A stretch of DNA of 64,000 bases, taken from contig JAFEVB010000002.1 in the NCBI GenBank assembly GCA_032629725.1, positions 248,001 to 312,000 of the forward strand. Reading direction: 5' to 3'. Of the stretch, positions 47,201-57,881 are shown piece after piece. Every line of letters starts with the position of its first letter. The first letter of the stretch is position 1. The translations under genes and the position numbers were made by a program. The stretch comes from Gremmenia infestans. Lineage: Eukaryota > Ascomycota > Leotiomycetes > Helotiales > Hamatocanthoscyphaceae. A model generated the notes under the pieces. The model was not told where the DNA came from and did no database searches. It saw nothing but the letters and a program-made list of their open reading frames with translations.

Positions 47201-49569
47201 TACATCAGTGGAGCTTCGGTCCGTAGATGCAATCTTTAACTTCACATGCGACTTTGCAAATGAGGTATCGCCTTCCATCACAAATATCACACTCCATCGG
47301 CATTGAGAAATAATTATTCCTTCCCACAGAATCTCGTAGCAGTGATGCTTGCTTAAAGTGCTTGAGTCGGACAAACTACCTTTTGAGTTCAGCGGGGTGA
47401 GGTCTTCCAGGCTTCTAGAAGATCACCCGAGGATGGGCCCGGTGGGGGGTGCCATCGGACACGATTGGCGTATGTAGATCTTCAGACTGTTTTGATTTGC
47501 AGACAAGTCCAAAACTTGCTTCTATACCTGAGGACATCCGGAGGTCCAGTACCACATTGCACTCGTTCCGTAGACGGGGCCATGCGGCCCGATAAGCTTC
47601 TAAAGTTACTTCGTATAAGGCAAAGTCCGCAACCGATTTATAAGCTTACATGAAGGTAATACAGGGTGTTGCCACCAAACCTGCAAAAAGTTAAAGAGTA
47701 GGGATTTTTGCAAGGGTAAAGTAGGGTATCCATTGGCTATATAGCTCCTTAAATGCGATTATTTATGCTTTATGTGGAGATCAAACAGCCGAAAGACCCT
47801 CTTTTTACTGGAAGAGGTATAATCCCGGCGCAAAAACCCATAGGAAGCCCTCAAAATACTTTTTGCAAGGTTGGTGGCAATACCCTGTACCAAACAGGTG
47901 GACCTTGCATATTTTGCGGGGAATCGTTTCACGTGGCCGAAGTCATCCGAAGTCATCTTACAATTAATATATTATCTGATCATTTAGATTTACACGCAAC
48001 CCACCGAAATCACCGAACTCACCGGCGCACGAGAAACGATTTTGGTTCTTGCGAACAACACGGGGTCGCTGAATGTGTGATACCGAATCCTCATATTATG
48101 GGATACGGACGTAGGTACTCGTATTACTGGACTGAGTGAAAACCTCACTGCAAGGGCACTTGAAAGTTCGGAGTCAGTCTCTCAATAGTATCAAACCGCC
48201 AAGATGAAATCATGGCAGCCCAGAGTCCTAGACAAGGGTAAGGAATAGGTGATTTTGATATTTTCTCGAGTAGACTGTCATTAAGTCTAGACTTCGTACT
48301 TTATAACGTTGAATGTTTAGGATGAAATTTCAGGGTCCTACCTGGTCCTTCGCGAAGTTAGGTTCTGACAGCTTCCAGCTTCTAAGTTCTGACTAGCTAG
48401 TGTAGCTAACACTGGCTAGTTGCCGTACATTTCTTCTCTTGCGCGCCAATAAAGATGCTTGGATTTTTGCAACTATTCAGCTTATTAGCCTCCCAGGCTG
48501 ATATCTTGTTCTGTCTGCTGCCACCTACGCAGCTTGTATCGTGGAGTTGAGCTGGTCTCGTGTCTCCCCTCATTTGACTTGCAAGTTTATGGAGTACAGT
48601 AAAATTTACGGGGCTGCTCCCGTAGTTCTTGACCTGGTCGATCCACAATGGTGTCCTGTCCAAGCTTCTTGATTGCGGTGTTGATTCGCTGAGTCCCCTT
48701 AGTCCCCGGCTTCGTTGTGCCCTTCTCGAACTATAGTCCACACCATCGGACCATCCATGATTCGAGAATTGGTGACAAAAGAGACCCGCAACATTAACGA
48801 GTAGTTCCCGTATAGCTTCTCAACAGCTCACGACCCCTTTAGTCATTGCGTAAGCCTTATCTTGCCTCTCTTGACCGTGATAACCGCCCTGCCCTCGGCG
48901 TAACCGCCGTGACTGTTGTCTTTGCCCCTGTAGTCCACCTTTTAGACCCGGACTTGGAAAACGCTATGGTTCTCCCGAAGTGCATGCCATATTTTAGCTC
49001 CTTGACCCCGCAATCTCGATTAAAACCACGTTCTTTTTTGGGGGGTTTCTGCTTCTGCCTCTGCTCCCGTCTTCGTCTGCCAATTTAGTTCGATATAAGT
49101 CTTCGAATTCGCAAGAGATTCAGACATCTGCGTCGACACGTTCCCCCTGAGCCGCCAATCGCCCGTATTCAGGCTTCCATGGTGCAACCTCCCCTCCCCC
49201 ACCATAGCTATACGCATACCGAGGAACATTTCCGCTCAGGGATCTATTCCTTGTACTCGCCTACGCAGGCATCCTGCCCACCCCCAAAGTTCGGGCAAGA
49301 CCTTTTACTGGCGTCTCACACGAGCTGCAATCCCAGTCTTTCTGGGAACGTTTAACGCCGTCTCTTATTTGACCTGCTGCTGCTCCGAAATAGCAGGATT
49401 TGGATCTTGGATCTTGGATTTTGCAACACCATCATCTTGAGAATACACTCTTCGAAAGACGTCAGCCGTGATGGTATGCGCATCGCGGTGTGAATGGCCT
49501 TTATGATGTGACGAATTTATTTGCTGTTCACCTCTGGATTCCGTTTTTTTATTTTCGCATTTGTTCGCC
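44242..49569. other. 5.3-kb gene-free region with a MITE-like element
   Basis: No credible gene lies between the TDT transporter and the Zn2Cys6 regulator. The region contains one TA-flanked inverted-repeat element (47660-47889). Scattered short frames (for example 47091-47306) show no domain. It probably marks the boundary between the core block and the accessory stretch to its right. Confidence 0.5.
47660..47889. mobile_element. 230-bp MITE-like element with 32-bp inverted repeats
   Basis: Left arm 47660-47691 and right arm 47858-47889 are inverted copies differing at three positions. The ends read TACAGGGTGTTGCCACCAA and, inverted, TACAGGGTATTGCCACCAA. The TA at each outer edge fits a TA target duplication, with CAGGG at the true ends as in Tc1/mariner-type (Fot1/pogo) elements. 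There is no coding capacity, so it is a non-autonomous element. Confidence 0.75.
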
Positions 49570-52279
49570 ATGACGAGCAGGCCGCAGGTTGGCATTGAAC
49601 GGTTACCAGCGCGGCGCATGAGCAATGAACCTCGGGAGTCAATGAATTGCAAGTCGTGTCGCAAGCGGAAGGTTTGCTTGTAACATCATGGAGTTCTTCC
49701 GCGTTGCTAAAAGTTTTTCCAGATAAAATGTAACCGGCTACGGCCCACCTGCGAAGCGTGCCAGGTCTTCCAATGTCCCTGTGTATATGGTCGGCTTTAT
49801 GATTCTAGCTTCGGTTTCGGCACTAACATAGCAACAGATGCGGTCCCAAAGAAACGAGGACCAAAAACAGATGTACTGGAAGCGCTATTGAAAAGGGTTG
49901 ATGGTTTAGAAAAAAGGTTGAAGGATGAAAAGAAATCGAACTCGCCGCATAATGAGAATGGTTTAGGGCCAGATAAAGATATTTTTCTTACAGATTCGAA
50001 GCCCGAACGCCCCCAGCTCGACACAACCAATGTGGCCGACGAGACTGCTGTATATTCGCCAGCTCCCAGCAGGTCAATAACACCAAACAAAAAAACCCCC
50101 GAAAGTCAAGCTAATAGCTCGTAGTGCAACATCTCCTGTCGTGCAAACAGATTCACTCCTCAATACATACTTTGCGCGATGTCACGGCAAATCATACTAT
50201 ATCCTAGACGAAACGAACACGCGGCAACGTGTACAACATAACCAAATCCCCTCATATCTTCTTTCCGCCATATATGCTGTCAGCGCGAGGTAGGTGAAGA
50301 TGCGAGTGGATGGTCAAGGAAGCTGCTAAATCAATCAGGTATACGCCACACCCAAATGGCTACCATGCGGCAGTCAGACTCAGCGAAGACTATGCCATAC
50401 GGGCTAGAAGCGAGCTTGACATCGACGACCCTTCCATTGACTGTTTGCAAACGCTCTTGCTACTAACAATGGCTTTTACTGCAGCAGGAAAGGGGAAAAA
50501 AGCATACATGATGTTAGGTACGAGGGATATTTGCTAGGGCGTGTCTCGGTTGCTAATATGAGAATAGCAAGCGGTATTGGTATGGCGCTGGCGCTCGAAC
50601 TGCATCGAGAGTTGGACACCAAAAGCTCTTTGACTCCTGTCGAGAAAGAAATGAGGCGACGTTTGTTTTGGACTTGTTACCTTATGGATCGCTTCACCGC
50701 ATGCGGATCTAAACGGCCTTCATTGATCGCTGATAGATCAATTGTCCTAAAACTTCCTTCGTGGTCACCGAATCCTTCCTCTCTTGCGGTTGAAGGGGAG
50801 TTCTTCCAAATCGGTTCTAATCTACAATATCACGGTGCATCCGGGAAGAAATGTCAAGGAAGTAGTGGCATGCTAATAGACATTGTTCGAATTCTCGGAA
50901 TCACGAATCGGTACCTTGCGGCAGGTGGAGTGAAAGGGGACAGCCATTTCCCTTGGCATTCATTGTCAAATCTCTCGAAAATCCGCCAAGATCTTGATGT
51001 CTGGGCATCTGGGACCCAAGATGTCTTCTCGTCCGTCGATACTCTCTTTGGCCAACCTGATAGTACAACGCTTGTGCTCAGCAAACTCGTATACCACCTC
51101 ATTCATTGCTTGATCTACCGACCTTTCCTTCCGATCGACCTCGCTGAACTAGCTGGCACTGGCCAACATCAATCATGGCAGATTGAAGCTACCAACCTCT
51201 GCTTTCTGCACGCAAATGCCATTGCAGAATTGGTAGAGTTAGGTAAGTAATTGAGTATAATAATGCGATCAGCTCTAACACTTCTTGAATCAGGGAAACA
51301 GTCGCCATCGATGGAATGGCCCGCTTTCGTTGGCTACTGTATCTGTACTGCGGGGACAGTTCACGTTCACGGAACGCATTATAGAGGAAGTCGCGATGGC
51401 GAAGTCTTCTCTGCATCTGCAGAATTCCTATCAAGAGAGATGCAGCAATTATCAGAATTGCGGTATGCATGGTCTTCTGTACAACACCAGCGCGAAACTT
51501 TACAGACAATATACGGTTGTCACTCGGAACTCGTCAAGTCTTTGGCGAGTAATCCGATGCGATACAGCCCCGTCTTCCATTTGGAGGACTTTTTTGATCG
51601 GTATAGCGATCTTGGACAATTTGTCGACGGAGCTCATATCTCCTTTGCCGACATACTTGTCGATCCAACGCAGGAACCCTACACAGGACATGATCTCTAT
51701 GTACCCCGCCCTGGCAGACCATCTGAAACTCCCGGACCCGCGAGTAATCGGAAGCGCAAGGCCTCTTCTGCCTCACGCAGGAAACATATCGACCTCAAAA
51801 TCGCACACCGAAATTCTCACCCTGAAAATTCATTGATATCACCAGATAGCACGATACGAGAAGTCGATCGAAACAGGACATCAGATGGGAATTTAGCCAT
51901 GCAGCAGCAGCACACTGCGTTGGACCCGCCACCTTTAACTCCATTTTCTCACACTACTAGTATACCGAATCTTTCACAAACACCATTTTCGCCCCCCTAT
52001 ACATTTAACTCATTGAACCCGCCTGAAAACTATGATCCGATGTTTGGCATGCCTCAGATGGGCTTTGGATATGGCAATGGGATGGGTACAGCCGCCCAAG
52101 CGATCGGAGAGGGAATGACTCCTGGCGGAAGGAGTAATGGAGAGCATAGCAGTAACGGTGGGGCAAGCGGTGATGAGAAAGACCCTTTTCTCAGTCTTCT
52201 CGAACAATTAGCAGAAAATGAACACAGCCGTGGCGGGCCGAGTGAGCTGGATTTCTTTCTCAGCGGCGGGAACAATTGA
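49570..52279 (+). CDS. Zn2Cys6 transcription factor with an apparent internal frameshift
   Basis: Exons 49570-49671, 49723-49789, 49838-50289, 50339-50517, 50568-51242 and 51294-52279 give about 800 residues. The zinc cluster is split by the first two introns: MNCKSCRKRK then IKCNRLRPTCEACQVFQCPC, followed by a basic linker KKRGPKT and a coiled coil LEALLKRVDGLEKRLKDEKK. The fungal-specific regulatory (middle homology) domain is clear further on: IASGIGMALALELHRELD, EMRRRLFWTCYLMDRFTACG and SKRPSLIADRS. The C-terminus is Pro/Gly/Met-rich and ends acidic (SELDFFLSGG). In exon 3 the frame must step by +1 near an A7C5 run (50089-50100) to go from the coiled coil to SATSPVVQTDSLLNTYFARC; I find no intron that does this. 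Sequence error, a null allele or a missed intron are possible. It probably regulates nearby catabolic genes. Confidence 0.83.
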
Positions 52280-53381
52280 GCGGTCGCTCAAGAGGTTATG
52301 CATAAGTGCAACATGGTGGCGGCAAAGGAAAACTTAACAGGAGTTCTGGGTATGGGTGGCTATATCCGCTAGTGAGCAATTGGGAGTCTCGGGGTGCATG
52401 TTTTAAACGATAGGACACCGTCAATGGCAGTGTATAGTACGAGATATGAATACAGACGTCTGCGCAGCCGCATTGCGGCTAACTGAATATACTTATTGAA
52501 TCTTCTATATACCGTATAGGTGGCGTGGTTACCCACACCTGCAGCTTCTTGTTTGGTCATACTTTGGGGAAGTTCCAATGAGTATTTTGCGGTAATAGTC
52601 CTTCTTAGCTCGCTTCGCTCACAGTCGGCGGAAGCAATTGTCACTCACACTTGAAAAACTACACTAAAAATTGCGATTTTCTACTTGAAAATACGCTTTA
52701 AATTCTATATAACCTAACCACCTTTTGAATGCATAGGCTAATAATTGATATTAGGCAATTAGATACAATAATTAAGCTATCTAACTAATTGAAATAAAAC
52801 TTAAAAGGGCTGCGTAGCTTAAATGTTGTAAAAAGCATAGATTCTAGACACTTTTTAGGTGAGGAAGCGCTGCAAAATAGGCGTAGAAAATGGCTGTTAA
52901 TGATTTTGGTGAGGAAACCCATGCAAATCGCGAAGTGTGACAATTGCTTCCGCGTGACGTTTGCTTCCGCCGACTGTGAGCGAAGCGAGCTAAGAAGGAT
53001 GACCGACTATCTACTGGGGGAGAAGTGCCAAGCACGTATTCTTGTCAAGCGGCGAAATCCCCCATGATCAAAATCTGTATACGAAGTATTCTCTGGTGGC
53101 CCCCAAACGTTACTCGCGGCCTGAATCTTGTTGGCGGATACCGGCACCAGACGCAGCTGAGGCGATTGGGCAGTCCACCAACAAGGTAGGATTGACCCCT
53201 TGCACCTGCGTTGCACAAACCCTAGCACTACATACAACGCCCCTCTTCCTTTCATCTCTGACCAACAACTGGGCTGAGAATTCCTCGTACGGAGAACCAG
53301 GAGCCAGGGGTCCTAAAGGAAGGAACTTAATTTACCAAACTTACAAGTATTTTAGACTCCATTCCAACATCCACTTTCAAG
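52280..53381. other. Spacer between regulator and dehydrogenase, mostly a MITE
   Basis: The interval contains the 401-bp inverted-repeat element (52599-52999) and the promoter of the downstream dehydrogenase. The interior of the element is AT-rich. No gene is seen. Confidence 0.55.
52599..52999. mobile_element. 401-bp MITE-like element with 39-bp perfect inverted repeats
   Basis: Left arm 52599-52637 and right arm 52961-52999 are perfect inverted copies of 39 bases. They start TCCTTCTTAGCTCGCTTCGC and end in GGCGGAAGCAA. Beyond them the arms stay related (TTGTCAC...ACACTT), the right one with a duplicated GCGGAAGCAA. The interior is AT-rich and non-coding. It lies between the regulator and the dehydrogenase. 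A target-site duplication is not clear, so the superfamily is unassigned. Confidence 0.8.
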
Positions 53382-54852
53382 ATGCAAACCGAACGAGTTG
53401 ACCCCAGCAAGGACTTCCCCATCGTCAGCTGGGGACTTCCGTTCCCAGAGGCGTGCGTGAAACATATGAGCGACACATTACACACTTCAAAAGCTTATAT
53501 CATTGTATCTGGTTCTCTGAGCAGAAATACCGATGCATTGCAACGACTCGAAAGTGCTCTGGGGGGAGACAGGGTGGCAGGTGTGAGGAAAGGAATGACA
53601 CCCCATACATTATACTCCGAACTCTTAACAGTAACGAAAGATGTCAAGAGAAGTGGCGCCGATTGCATTGTCACACTTGGAGGAGGTAGTCTGATAGACG
53701 GAGCCAAGGGAATGGTTTTCGTGAGACAAGCTATCCATATACTTTCTTCTGATCGAAACTCCAGATCAGCTGATTACTGTAACGACGAGTACTAGGCACT
53801 TGCAAACGACATTGATCTCGAAGACATCGAGGGATTCGATATCTTCCTAAAGAAGAGCATGCAGCTCCGTCTCGACAGATTAGCTGACCCCAACAAACCC
53901 ACTGAGCTGAAACCCGCCGTCATGCCAGTAATCAGCATCACCACCACGCTTTCTGCCGGGGAGTATAACCCAGCGGGAGGCGCCACAAACGACAACACCA
54001 GACACAAGCAGCTCTTCCAGCCCCCTGCATCACCTGGTCCCAAAGTCATCATCTGGGATCCAGAACTCACGCTCACAGTACCTGAAAAGGTTTGGCTAAG
54101 TACAGGGCTCAGAGCAGTTGATCACTGCGTGGAGACTATATGCTCCAGCAATCCGAAGCCCAAGGGAACTGTTTACTCGACTAAGGGATTGAGGCTGCTC
54201 ATCCCGGCACTACTAAGGACAAAACAGGACTCGGCGAATTTGGATGCTCGATTGAATGCCCAGAAAGGAGGTGCGGAGAGTATGAAAGCTCATTTATTGG
54301 AGGGCGTACATGTCGGTAAGTCTAAATCCTTGTGATTGATGTAGACGTACGTATTTTGCGAAAATTGAAATCGATGCTGATGTGGCTCTTTATACAGGAG
54401 GATCCCATGGAATTGGCCATCAGCTAGGCCCTTACGGTGTCCCCCACGCTGGTGAGTCTTTCTCGCCCAATATTCCAACATCCCCAGATTAAAACCATCT
54501 CTTAGAAACGACATGTGTACTACTTCCCGCAGTGCAGAAATTCAATGCCCGCGTCAACGCCGCCCAACAAGCAGAATTAGTCACCATTCTCTGGGACGAC
54601 CCTATTGTCGCATCAGTGCTGGAAAAACACAGCTTGACTCGCGAAATTGGCGATCTCGGAGATGTCCTCGATGCAATCATCAGAGAGTTAGGCTTCCCGA
54701 GAACGCTAAAGGAATATGGAGTTGGGAGAGAAAACTTGGATAAGATTGCGGAGAGCAGCTTGGGAGATATATGTTCTACTTGGAATGCTATTTCTCTAGT
54801 GAAGAAAGAGCAAGTGCTGGAAATTCTGGAAATGTGTGTTGGTGATGAGTAG
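53382..54852 (+). CDS. Iron-type alcohol dehydrogenase, maleylacetate-reductase-like
   Basis: Exons 53382-53720, 53796-54315, 54398-54451 and 54506-54852 give 419 residues, a normal length for the family. The nucleotide-binding half shows AYIIVSGSLSRNTDALQRLE and the glycine motif DCIVTLGGGSLIDGAKG. The metal-binding half has LRAVDHCVETICSSNP, SHGIGHQLGPYGVPHAETTC and VLLPAVQKFNARVN, with the His residues expected to bind the catalytic iron. The HQLGPYGVPHAET pattern resembles maleylacetate reductases of aromatic ring-fission pathways more than bacterial ethanol or glycerol dehydrogenases. The third exon is only 54 nt and is required to supply the metal-binding motif. The gene appears intact and follows the regulator in the same direction. 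Predicted role: NAD(P)H-dependent reduction in catabolism of an aromatic or related compound. Substrate is inferred. Confidence 0.9.
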
Positions 54853-55065
54853 GGGCACCGATGTTCAAATCGAGCCTGAAAAGTCAAGCAAGACTTTAAG
54901 ATGACCTTTCGGGCTACATGTCTTCCTAAGAATGCCAATTTGTTTTAGGGTTGACCTATCGACGAGACGGAACAAATGCCGAAATTCGGGCTGCATGGTG
55001 TGGTTCATCACGTAATTATATACTTTTCTTTTTAGTCAATTCCCCAACTCCTCATGAGAAACCCT

Positions 55066-55420
55066 TCAATAATCCGTCATCCCCCCATCTTCCCTAAACA
55101 AGCCAGTACTCTGCCAATTAAAGCCGGCAGAATCACTAAACATCAACTCGAACAACGCATCCACACCCATCTGATCCGGCAACGCCTCTGCATACAGCTG
55201 TTCCGGCTGGTCCCCGCTGCCGTTTATTTGGGGTGCGCCAGTGCCAGCCTTCCCGAGGATGAGGGTAAAGACGTTTTAGACGATGCTGCGGTAGTCGGCG
55301 GCGGGGTGCGCAGTGGTGCGGCAGATGGTGTCGAAGATCTGGGACGCGAGGGATGTGAAGCGGTACAGGAGGGATGGGGGACGGGGGATTGAGGGCGCAG
55401 TGGTTAGGCTGGGGGGAGAG
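55066..55420 (-). pseudogene. Remnant of a fungal transcription factor C-terminus
   Basis: On the minus strand a frame reads SLLYRFTSLASQIFDTICRT then TAHPAADYRSIV, meets TAA at 55278-55276, and continues open with LILGKAGTGAPQINGSGDQ and DQMGVDALFELMFSDSAG to a TGA at 55068-55066. The second part, with its acidic/aromatic FELMFSDSAGFNWQSTGLF end, resembles the C-terminal tails of Zn2Cys6 regulators. No zinc cluster or middle domain is found upstream, so only a degraded 3' fragment remains. Family assignment is tentative. Confidence 0.5.
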
Positions 55421-55529
55421 AGTGGGGGAGGAGGTGGAGGATTCGGAGTTCGTCTGTGGGGGGTGGAAGTTGTGTGCTAGTGGGTGGTGTGATGTGGTAG
55501 AGTGCATACTAGTAGTAGGATTTATGGTT

Positions 55530-55560
55530 CAAGAAGAAGAAGAAGAAGAAGAAGAAGAGG
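55530..55560. repeat. GAA trinucleotide microsatellite
   Basis: About nine consecutive AGA/GAA units followed by a slightly degenerate GAGGAAGA end. It lies outside any supported gene. Confidence 0.85.
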
Positions 55561-55895
55561 AAGACGTTAACATCTATAGCTCCTCTCGCATAGCACAGCA
55601 CGAGGAAAACAGCTGCAAAAATATGCGTCCACGACGAGTCTACGGAAAAGCGGAATCTGCCAAGTGCCGTCTCGTCAACAATAAACGGGCAGAGTGGGAA
55701 CGATGTGAGAGAGTAAGAGTGCCGTGTTCAAGACTGTGTGTTTGTCTCGTTGGAAAGAGCGAATATCGTTTGAGCTGCCGCTAGTAAACTTGCGTCGAGG
55801 GAAGGATACGGTCAGTATCTGGTGGCTTGGACCCAACTCAACACTCAACACTCAACCTTATTATATAAGTATATCTGAACTAACGTGAAACATAG

Positions 55896-56754
55896 AGAGA
55901 CGATGGCACCACGCGCTCGGCAACGCATTATGGCACACCGATTCTTCATTCAACCAACACCGCTCAAAATACTCTCTGCTACTCGCCCACGCCGTCCCCC
56001 GCGCCGGTTAAGGCACCACTGAATTCGCCGACACGCGATGCGCATGGTCAGATATCCCAGATTCCGAGAAGCCAAAGTCGCGGGCGTTGGTCGTTGAGCA
56101 TGAGTAAGTCTTAATTACTTCATCATACCTTACCTATAGAGCATCAGTCATTTGACGGTCTAGTGAGATAGGTGGACGAGGACGAGACTGAAAATAACAA
56201 GAGCTGACTAAAGCGCGACCCAAGACTCTGGCACTCACGCAAACTCGCCTCGCCTAACGAATACGAAGAACTGACATCTGAAGAACGAAATGTAAAGCCT
56301 CCTTCTCACCACAAGTTAGTCCAGCAAGGACCTAGTGGAGAAGAAACGTTTTTCCTCGCAGCGCATGCCAAAGCGCTGTTCGACAACGATGGGAAGCGGC
56401 ATGCAGACAGCCAGAAGATGATTTGGGATTTCACTGCTCATTGTACACAAGCCAAGGTAAATATATCAAAATAAAATTTATTTATTTCCTAAAACATACT
56501 AAGTAGGGAAGAAGGGAAGGAAGGAAGGAAGTTCAACGTACGGTACTGATGTTTTATAGTATACGTTCACGGCGGAGTGGAAAGCTGTTGGCACGCTGAT
56601 GTGGTGGGATAATCGCCAATCTATGCACCGCGCAAGTCCGTATACAGAGAAAATGGGAGCTAGGGATCTCAGACGCTCGACTGTAGTTGATGATGGTCCG
56701 CTTGCGTTTGGAATGCCAGAGAGCTATGTTGAAAACTGCAAGTCTAGTAATTGA
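55896..56754 (+). pseudogene. TauD/TfdA-family 2-oxoglutarate dioxygenase, 5'-truncated and interrupted
   Basis: Recognisable pieces of an Fe(II)/2-oxoglutarate dioxygenase of the taurine/2,4-D (TfdA) type. From 55898 the frame reads RRWHHALGNALWHTDSSFNQ with the iron-binding HxD (HTD), then SKYSLLLAHAVP. It meets TAA at 56009-56011 where a Gly-rich loop is expected, and continues GTTEFADTRCAWSDIPDSEK. After an unclear splice region the frame resumes with PRLWHSRKLASPNEYEELTS. After another intron (GTAAAT...TATAG, exon at about 56562) it gives VGTLMWWDNRQSMHRASPYT, containing the distal iron His, and RDLRRSTVVDDG with the co-substrate Arg. The usual N-terminal 80-100 residues are absent upstream. 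Both catalytic His sites and the Arg survive, so decay is probably recent. Confidence 0.78.
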
Positions 56755-57292
56755 CGTAGCTAGCCATATAGAAATTGAAAAATTGGCCCAGAAAGAAACT
56801 GTCCATGTGTATTTGGAAGTAAATCTCATATAGTAAGGGGCTTCGCTAATCACCAGCCCCTTATTATCAGCCACACGATTGATCTGTTTGTCTTACGGGG
56901 CCTGAACTTTCATTTTCATTCACATTAATATTCACATTCACACATAACTTGTTTTTACAAGCCTGCCGTATGACTCGTTGACCGGAAACATCAATATCCT
57001 ATAAGAAAGACAGCTTGCTTGTAACCACAAATACCTACTACCCCTCACAACGACTCAAGGAGACATCTTGGGTTATACATGTCTTTCCCCGCCTCCTCGA
57101 CGTCAAGTCATTAACCTATATTTAAAGTACGTACCACTAGTATACGCAGCTCGTAGCTCCTGCGAGTATCCTCACTAAATCACCACAGAACTTCTCAGGC
57201 AGCACGCATACATAGAGCACAAGCTCGCCAGTCACAAGAGGCCTTCTAACCAACGTGCCCCCCTAAATGGAAGATCCTCACTCAGCATCAGC
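56755..57292. other. Spacer with no gene seen
   Basis: Non-coding sequence between the dioxygenase remnant and the 2EXR remnant. Nothing is recognised in it. Confidence 0.5.
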
Positions 57293-57881
57293 ATGGCCGA
57301 CAACGTTCCCCCCACCCCCACCACCACAACGCTCTCCCTCTTCCACCACCACCTCCCCGACCTCCAGGAACACCTATCCCCCTCTTCCCTCGAACTCCGC
57401 CTCCAAATCTGGCGCTCCGCTTTCCCCGCGCCCCGCGCCCTGCGCATCGACACAGACCACTACTGCACCTGCTGCCTGCTCTTCCTTCCAACACAAACCC
57501 AGCTACCCGGCCCCCCTCTGGATCTCGCGCGAATCCCGCGCCGAAACCCCGGCGCGCCTACCTCTATTTCCACATCGACGTCGCCGCCGAAGATCTCGAT
57601 CAATTCTACGCCATGTGTTTCGCCCCCTCCAGGGACCACATCTATTTCTCCAGCTTCCATCTCCTGCGCGGCTGGTTCCGGGCGTGGCTCGGCGCGTGGG
57701 CGCGCGCGCGCAGCCGGGGGCGCTAGACGCGGTTAGGGAGCTGGGGATTGGTTTTGGGGTCGAGAAGGTTGGGTGGTGTGAGGATCATGGGTGGACGGAC
57801 GAGCTGCGGGATGAGTTACGGAGGGACATATGTGTGGAGGATAGGAGGCTGGGGGGGGGGTTGGATGGAGTAGGCACTTAG
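57293..57881 (+). pseudogene. Frameshifted 2EXR-domain protein
   Basis: The ATG at 57293 (MADNVPPTPTTTTLSLFHH) is followed by LSPSSLELRLQIWRSAFPAP, the start of a 2EXR domain (fungal-expanded, F-box-like repeat family). The next family motif, LWISRESRAET, is in another frame. RRAYLYFHIDVAAEDLDQFY with MCFAPSRDHIYFSSFHLLRG is in the third frame and ends at TAG near 57726. A last block (LGIGFGVEKVGWCEDHG) is back in the second frame. Three frame changes are needed. No GT dinucleotide occurs between about 57465 and 57575, so introns cannot explain the first changes. GC content is very high here, so sequence errors are an alternative to true decay. Confidence 0.62.

Noticed and set aside
47091..47306. 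71-residue frame with a hydrophobic start and cysteines, resembling a small secreted protein
   Set aside because: No good start context, only two cysteines, and the surrounding 5 kb is gene-free; not strong enough to call.
55374..55784. 136-residue plus-strand frame with a Glu run
   Set aside because: It is created by a GAA microsatellite and a G-rich segment; the minus strand holds the recognisable remnant.
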